DNA of 35,653 bases, from assembly GCA_013388445.1 (NCBI GenBank), contig JACADW010000142.1, positions 1 to 35,653 of the forward strand. Reading direction: 5' to 3'. The stretch comes from Acidobacteriota bacterium. GTDB lineage: Bacteria > Acidobacteriota > UBA6911. The position numbers and the translations under genes are program-made. This document shows positions 31,912 to 35,653 of this stretch, piece by piece; the first letter of the stretch is position 1; each line of letters opens with the position of its first letter. The notes beneath the pieces were generated by a model, which had not been told where the DNA came from, did not search any database, and saw only the letters and a program-made list of their open reading frames with translations.

Positions 31912-33501
31912 TTATCGGTCAAACACGCTCAGAAATGCCGCAGGCAGGCGCGGAAGCAGGTCGGTAGCCACAAGCGATTCTTCGCCCACCTCCTTTGCGG
32001 CGATGTCACCGGCCCGGCCGTGCAGGTATACGGCTGCCGCCAGATGGTCCGACAACGCCCTCAGGTCGGCCCCCCGGAACCTCCGCCTCCAGCCGGCGAC
32101 GAACCTGCCAATCATACCGGCCAGTATATCTCCGCTCCCGCCGGTAGCCATGCCGGGATTTCCAGTCGGATTCACCAGCACTCGCCCGTCCGGAGCCGCT
32201 ACCACGGTCTGGAATCCTTTGAGTACCGTGAAGAATCCATGTTCCCTTGAAGCACCTGATGCGGTCTCGAGCCTTCGGGACTGCACTTCTGAGATCGTGC
32301 ATCCGACAAGGCGCGCCATCTCACCCGGATGGGGGGTGATCGTGACTGTCTGTCCCATTTCGTTTCGCAAACGCTCCGGCTTCGGAGCAAATGCATTGAT
32401 GCCGTCGGCATCGAGCACGACGGGAACGGGCGACCGGCGGACCACTTCGTGCACGAGGTCGCGTGTCTCAGGGTGGGTCGTCAAACCAGGTCCGACCACA
32501 ACGGCGTCAGCCTCCTCGAGGTGGGAGAGAACCTCGTCCAAACCTGAGGATGCCAGCGTACCTGCTTCAGTCTCGGGCATTGGCTCCGTCATGAGTTCGG
32601 GAACCCTTCCCACCACATCCCGCTGGAGCCCCGACGGCAGCAGCAGGGTCACCAGCCCTGCACCGGACCTTAGCGCGGCATGGCCGGTCATGAGGGCAGC
32701 GCCGCTCTTTCCGCGCGAACCCGCGATGACGTAAAGGTGGCCGTAAGCCCCCTTGTGACTGTCCCGCGCGCGCCGCGGGAGGGTCTGCCGCACAATCGCC
32801 TCATCCACCAACTCGGTGCGGTACTCAGGGTTCCCGAGCAACTCAGTTGGCGAGCCTATCGGAGCGACCTTGACCCGGCCGGCCAGGTCGCAGGCGGGCG
32901 GAAGGACGAGTGCAACCTTGAGAGCGGTAAAGGTAACCGTGCGCTGCGCGCGCACTGCCGGTCCCGGGACGCAGGGGGAATCCGCAAACAATCCCGACGG
33001 GATATCGACGGACACAACGGCAGCCCGGGCGGCTGCCTGGTTGATCCATTGGACCACGGGGCGGATGTCGGATCCGATGGGCTTGGAAAGGCCTGTCCCG
33101 AAAAGCGCGTCCACGACGACCCTGGGATCACCGAGCGTCCGGAGCTGTCTCCGGGCGGCCGAAGGCGCACCGAGAATTCGTACAGGAATACCCATGGCAT
33201 GAACGATCTCCCAGTTCGCAAGGGCCTCCCCCCTGTAGGAGGACGGATCGGACATAAGTACGATTTCGGGCCGCGCGCCCCTGACCGCCAGGTGCCGGGC
33301 CACGACCAGGCCGTCGCCCCCGTTGTTGCCCCGGCCGCAAAAAATCAGAGCCGGGAGACCTTCGAGACCCTGTGAGACCTCCATGACCTCCTCAAGGACC
33401 GCCCGCCCGGCATTTTCCATCAGGATCAGAGGGGGTATCCGGTAGATCTCGGTCGAAAGGCGATCCACGTCCGTCATCTGATGCACCATCAGTATCTTCA
33501 T
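31912..33501 (-). CDS. nnr: Bifunctional NAD(P)H-hydrate repair enzyme Nnr
   Basis: Repairs hydrated NADH and NADPH with an N-terminal epimerase (YjeF_N, about residues 1-215) and a C-terminal ADP-dependent dehydratase (about 230-529). Epimerase motifs are MENAGRAVLEEV and FCGRGNNGGDGLVVARHL, and VDIPSGLFADS. The dehydratase has RARDSHKGAYGHLYVIAGSR, GPGLTTHP, ITPHPGEMARLVG and GSGDILAGMIGRF, the ribokinase-fold catalytic Asp motif. The ATG at 33501 gives MKILMVHQMTDVDRLS. The end overlaps the open frame of tsaE; a nnr-tsaE pair is common. Confidence 0.96.
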   Translation of the reverse strand: MKILMVHQMTDVDRLSTEIYRIPPLILMENAGRAVLEEVMEVSQGLEGLPALIFCGRGNNGGDGLVVARHLAVRGARPEIVLMSDPSSYRGEALANWEIVHAMGIPVRILGAPSAARRQLRTLGDPRVVVDALFGTGLSKPIGSDIRPVVQWINQAAARAAVVSVDIPSGLFADSPCVPGPAVRAQRTVTFTALKVALVLPPACDLAGRVKVAPIGSPTELLGNPEYRTELVDEAIVRQTLPRRARDSHKGAYGHLYVIAGSRGKSGAALMTGHAALRSGAGLVTLLLPSGLQRDVVGRVPELMTEPMPETEAGTLASSGLDEVLSHLEEADAVVVGPGLTTHPETRDLVHEVVRRSPVPVVLDADGINAFAPKPERLRNEMGQTVTITPHPGEMARLVGCTISEVQSRRLETASGASREHGFFTVLKGFQTVVAAPDGRVLVNPTGNPGMATGGSGDILAGMIGRFVAGWRRRFRGADLRALSDHLAAAVYLHGRAGDIAAKEVGEESLVATDLLPRLPAAFLSVFDR

Positions 33502-33703
33502 CGCCGCCCTCTCACGCTGTCCTGAAAGACCGCTTTTTCAGCAACATCTCACGCCGATCAGTGATAAGATTCCAGGTGAAACCTTTGAACGTGTCGGACA
33601 TCTAACTGAATTGTCCAAGACATGGGCGAGCCGGGGCTGTACCCACGAAGCCTTAGGATACTGGGGCCCGGTCGTGAAGACAACATCCCGGCGGGGAGGC
33701 GAG

Positions 33704-34747
33704 ATGAAGCTGAAGATGAGGTCACTTTTCATCGCCATGGTGCTGGCGGTCAGCCTTGCTCCGACAGCCTATGCCGACCGCAAACACGGCGATGTCGAAA
33801 ACATCGGTAACCGGGATATCTCCGGCCGGATCTGGGGCATCCTGCCGAACTTCGTCTCGTTCGAAAAGGAAATCGCCCTCGGCGCGCAGATCGCAGCCCA
33901 ATTTGAGCAGACGGCGCGCCTTGTCGAAGATCCGGTAATCACAGAATATGTGGACAGGGTCGGCCAGAACATCGTCAAGCACTCCGACGCGAAGGTCCCG
34001 TTCCATATCAAAGTCGTGGACACGGACGAGGTGAACGCTTTCGCGTTCCCTGGCGGGTACTTTTACGTTAACAAGGGACTGATCCTGGCAGCGGACAACG
34101 AGGCGGAGCTGGCAGGCGTGATGGCTCATGAAATCTCGCACGTGACGGCACGCCACGCCACGGAACGTCTGTCCAAAGCTCAGTACCTGCAGCTGGCGGC
34201 CATCCCCGCTCTCTTCGTGGGAGGATATTGGACGCAGATGGCGATCCAAAACGGCCTCGGGTTGGGCATTAATCTTGAGTTGCTGGGCATAACCCGCGAG
34301 TCGGAGAGAGAGGCAGACCAGCTGGGCATCCAGTACCTCTGGAACAGCGGTTACGATCCGAACGCCTTCGTAACGTTCTTCGAGAAACTCCAGGAGCAGG
34401 AGAAGGCAAAACCGGGTAAATTGGCAGGCTTTTTCCGGACCCACCCGTATACGGGAAACCGGATAGCTGCGGCACTGGATGAACAGCGTTACCTTCCCGA
34501 AAAAGAAAACTACATCGTAAACACCTCGGAGTTCGAAAGAGTAAAATCGCGGTTGCTCGCGATCGACAACGCGCAGCGGGCGGAGGCCGGCACCGGGGCT
34601 ACCGACCAGAAGAAGCCGACGTTGAAGAGGCGCACCAATACGGACGGCGGTCCTGGCGACGAGCCCGCCGAGGATGAAGACGGTAAGCCGCAGAAAAAGC
34701 GGCCGACCCTGAAGCGGCCCGGCGATGAGCCTCCGCCGCAGAACTGA
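33704..34747 (+). CDS. Secreted M48-family zinc metalloprotease
   Basis: A 347-residue BepA/LoiP-like peptidase. Residues 1-24 form a signal peptide (MKLKMRSLFIAMVLAVSLAPTAYA). The zinc site is AHEISHVTARH with His142, Glu143 and His146, and the third ligand lies in ESEREADQLG (Glu at about residue 201). The N-terminal YVDRVGQNIVKHSD and the NAFAFPGGYFYVNKGLI block are typical. The last ~60 residues are a charged Lys/Pro/Glu tail with a repeated KKPTLKRR / KKRPTLKRP motif. Periplasmic quality control of outer-membrane proteins is the usual role. The ATG at 33704 has GGGGAGG 4 bases upstream; the longer frame to 33611 is unlikely. A strong terminator follows. Confidence 0.92.
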   Translation: MKLKMRSLFIAMVLAVSLAPTAYADRKHGDVENIGNRDISGRIWGILPNFVSFEKEIALGAQIAAQFEQTARLVEDPVITEYVDRVGQNIVKHSDAKVPFHIKVVDTDEVNAFAFPGGYFYVNKGLILAADNEAELAGVMAHEISHVTARHATERLSKAQYLQLAAIPALFVGGYWTQMAIQNGLGLGINLELLGITRESEREADQLGIQYLWNSGYDPNAFVTFFEKLQEQEKAKPGKLAGFFRTHPYTGNRIAAALDEQRYLPEKENYIVNTSEFERVKSRLLAIDNAQRAEAGTGATDQKKPTLKRRTNTDGGPGDEPAEDEDGKPQKKRPTLKRPGDEPPPQN

Positions 34748-35117
34748 TCGAAGCGCTCCGCAGGAGTCACCACTCAGAGCCAGTCTTGCCGTGCGGGACT
34801 GGCTCTTCTTGTGTTCCTGCAGGCACAGACTGGAGACGCCTCGCGATCCTGCTGAAAGCAGTGTGGCGGTCATGGACCTGGTCGCGAGAATCCTGCCTTC
34901 GGTTGGAATAGTCGCTCGTGGGCCGGGGCGCACCCTGATGGTGAGAGTACTCCCGGGTGGAGTAGGCCGCGGGGCCCCGGAGCCGGCAGGGCTATCCGGC
35001 ACACCAAACAGGGAAGCGTCGCCGATTTCCCAAGTCTGAAACATTTTCGTGCCCGCTATCGTATTCTGTGAGTGTATTTTGGCGAATTTTCAGCGACTGC
35101 ATTGTAAGGAGTGAACT
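34748..35117 (+). other. Gap between the M48 gene and the TolC-like gene
   Basis: About 370 bases. It holds the terminator at 34776-34813. The minus-strand frame crossing it also runs antisense through most of the protease gene, so I treat it as spurious. No other RNA or gene is seen. Confidence 0.4.
34776..34813 (+). terminator. Rho-independent terminator after the M48 protease
   Basis: AGAGCCAGTC (34776-34785) and GACTGGCTCT (34797-34806) form a perfect 10-bp stem with an 11-base loop, followed by TCTTGTGTT. It lies 29 bases after the protease stop and separates the gene from the TolC-like gene. Confidence 0.8.
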
Positions 35118-35653
35118 ATGATTTTTTCATCCGCTTTCAGCCGGCGGGCAAAGCTCGAGAGAACCTCTGTCGTCCTGGTCGCCTTGTGCCTCGCAACCTC
35201 GGCGGCGGTTCCCCAGACTGCGAAGGCACCGCAGGAGAAGGCCGCGCAGCAGGAGCCTTCCGGTCTTCCCTCTCTTCCGCAGAGCCCGATCGAGATTGCC
35301 GAAAAGAACGGCACTGCGCTCCGCATGACCCTTACGGATCTGACCAAGCTCGCGCTCCAGAACAACCTGGACATCGCCATATCGGACACGAACGAGGAGC
35401 TCTATTCGCAGAAGATCCGGCAAGCCTACGGTCCGTATGATCCGGTTCTGACGATTACGCCGGGAGTTCAGACCCGCAGGCAGCCGAACACGAGGCGTGA
35501 CAATGCGGCCACCGGAGGCGACCCTTTCAACCAGACAAAGCTGCTCACATGGAATTTCAGATACGAGCAGAGCGTGCCGACGGGAGGGACCTTCACAGCC
35601 CAGATGAACTCGAACCGGAGCGACACGAATCAGGCGTTCGCGCTCTTCAATCC
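35118..35653 (+). CDS. TolC-family outer-membrane efflux protein, N-terminal part (runs off the window)
   Basis: Only the first 178 codons lie in the window. AAGGAG 7 bases before the ATG at 35118 is a strong ribosome binding site. Residues about 13-37 form a signal peptide (RTSVVLVALCLATSAAVPQTA). A Gln/Ala/Pro-rich linker follows, then the TolC helical region LTDLTKLALQNNLDIAISDTNEEL and the strand YGPYDPVLTITPGVQ, with YEQSVPTGGTFTAQMNSN resembling the beta-barrel hairpin. TolC-like proteins form the exit channel of tripartite exporters. The rest is beyond the window. Confidence 0.8.
   Translation, partial: MIFSSAFSRRAKLERTSVVLVALCLATSAAVPQTAKAPQEKAAQQEPSGLPSLPQSPIEIAEKNGTALRMTLTDLTKLALQNNLDIAISDTNEELYSQKIRQAYGPYDPVLTITPGVQTRRQPNTRRDNAATGGDPFNQTKLLTWNFRYEQSVPTGGTFTAQMNSNRSDTNQAFALFN

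Noticed and set aside
33722-35044. 440-codon minus-strand open frame across the M48 gene
   Set aside because: It is fully antisense to a clear metalloprotease, has no domain signature, and is explained by high GC content.
1-35653. CRISPR arrays, insertion sequences, prophage or integrase genes, toxin-antitoxin or defence genes
   Set aside because: No spaced direct repeats, transposase motifs or phage genes were seen on either strand.

Overview
The window is compact, GC-rich bacterial chromosome. It carries housekeeping operons and shows no insertion sequence, phage, plasmid or CRISPR signature. Gene content suggests Acidobacteriota or a close relative: a secD-secF pair with an enlarged periplasmic region in SecF, a PheT without the N-terminal tRNA-binding domain, bacillithiol-type bshB1 and bshC genes, and a YmdB-like phosphoesterase beside zapA. 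This placement is an inference from gene content, not a phylogeny.

Layout. Positions 1-4877 (minus) hold the start of a TonB-like gene with its own promoter, then tgt-yajC-secD-secF, which combines queuosine tRNA modification with the SecDF-YajC translocase. Positions 4974-7150 hold a convergent pair: a geranylgeranyl-reductase-type flavoprotein and a TIG/NHL beta-propeller protein. Positions 7455-11619 (plus) hold uvrA, a 6S RNA gene with its own promoter, and a YmdB-family phosphoesterase. Positions 11690-18764 (minus) hold the translation operon thrS-infC-rpmI-rplT-pheS-pheT followed by a zapB-like coiled-coil gene and zapA, preceded by tRNA-Val(GAC). Positions 18852-20161 (minus) hold a periplasmic S41 protease. 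Positions 20653-22106 (plus) hold ruvX-mltG. Positions 22317-27440 (plus) hold two unrecognised membrane or secreted proteins and two half-size ABC exporters that look like a heterodimer. Positions 27574-29026 (minus) hold a polyprenyl-phosphate sugar transferase. Positions 29241-33501 (minus) hold the overlapping set nnr-tsaE-bshC-bshB1. Positions 33704-35653 (plus) hold an M48 metalloprotease with a terminator and the start of a TolC-like gene.

Main points of interest. (1) thrS is interrupted by an in-frame TAA where the family has a conserved Glu codon; the reading frame continues for 63 more recognisable ThrRS codons. (2) A 6S RNA can be recognised from closing-stem pairing, short stretches shared with E. 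coli 6S RNA, and a promoter whose predicted start matches the RNA 5' end. (3) The S41 protease has Met where the catalytic Lys should be. (4) infC appears to start at ATC behind a perfect Shine-Dalgarno. (5) BshC has lost its most conserved motifs. (6) An intrinsic terminator lies inside the rplT-pheS gap. (7) An orphan promoter sits in the gap after mltG. I did not find evidence for an entirely new multi-gene system; the novelty here is in these individual sites.
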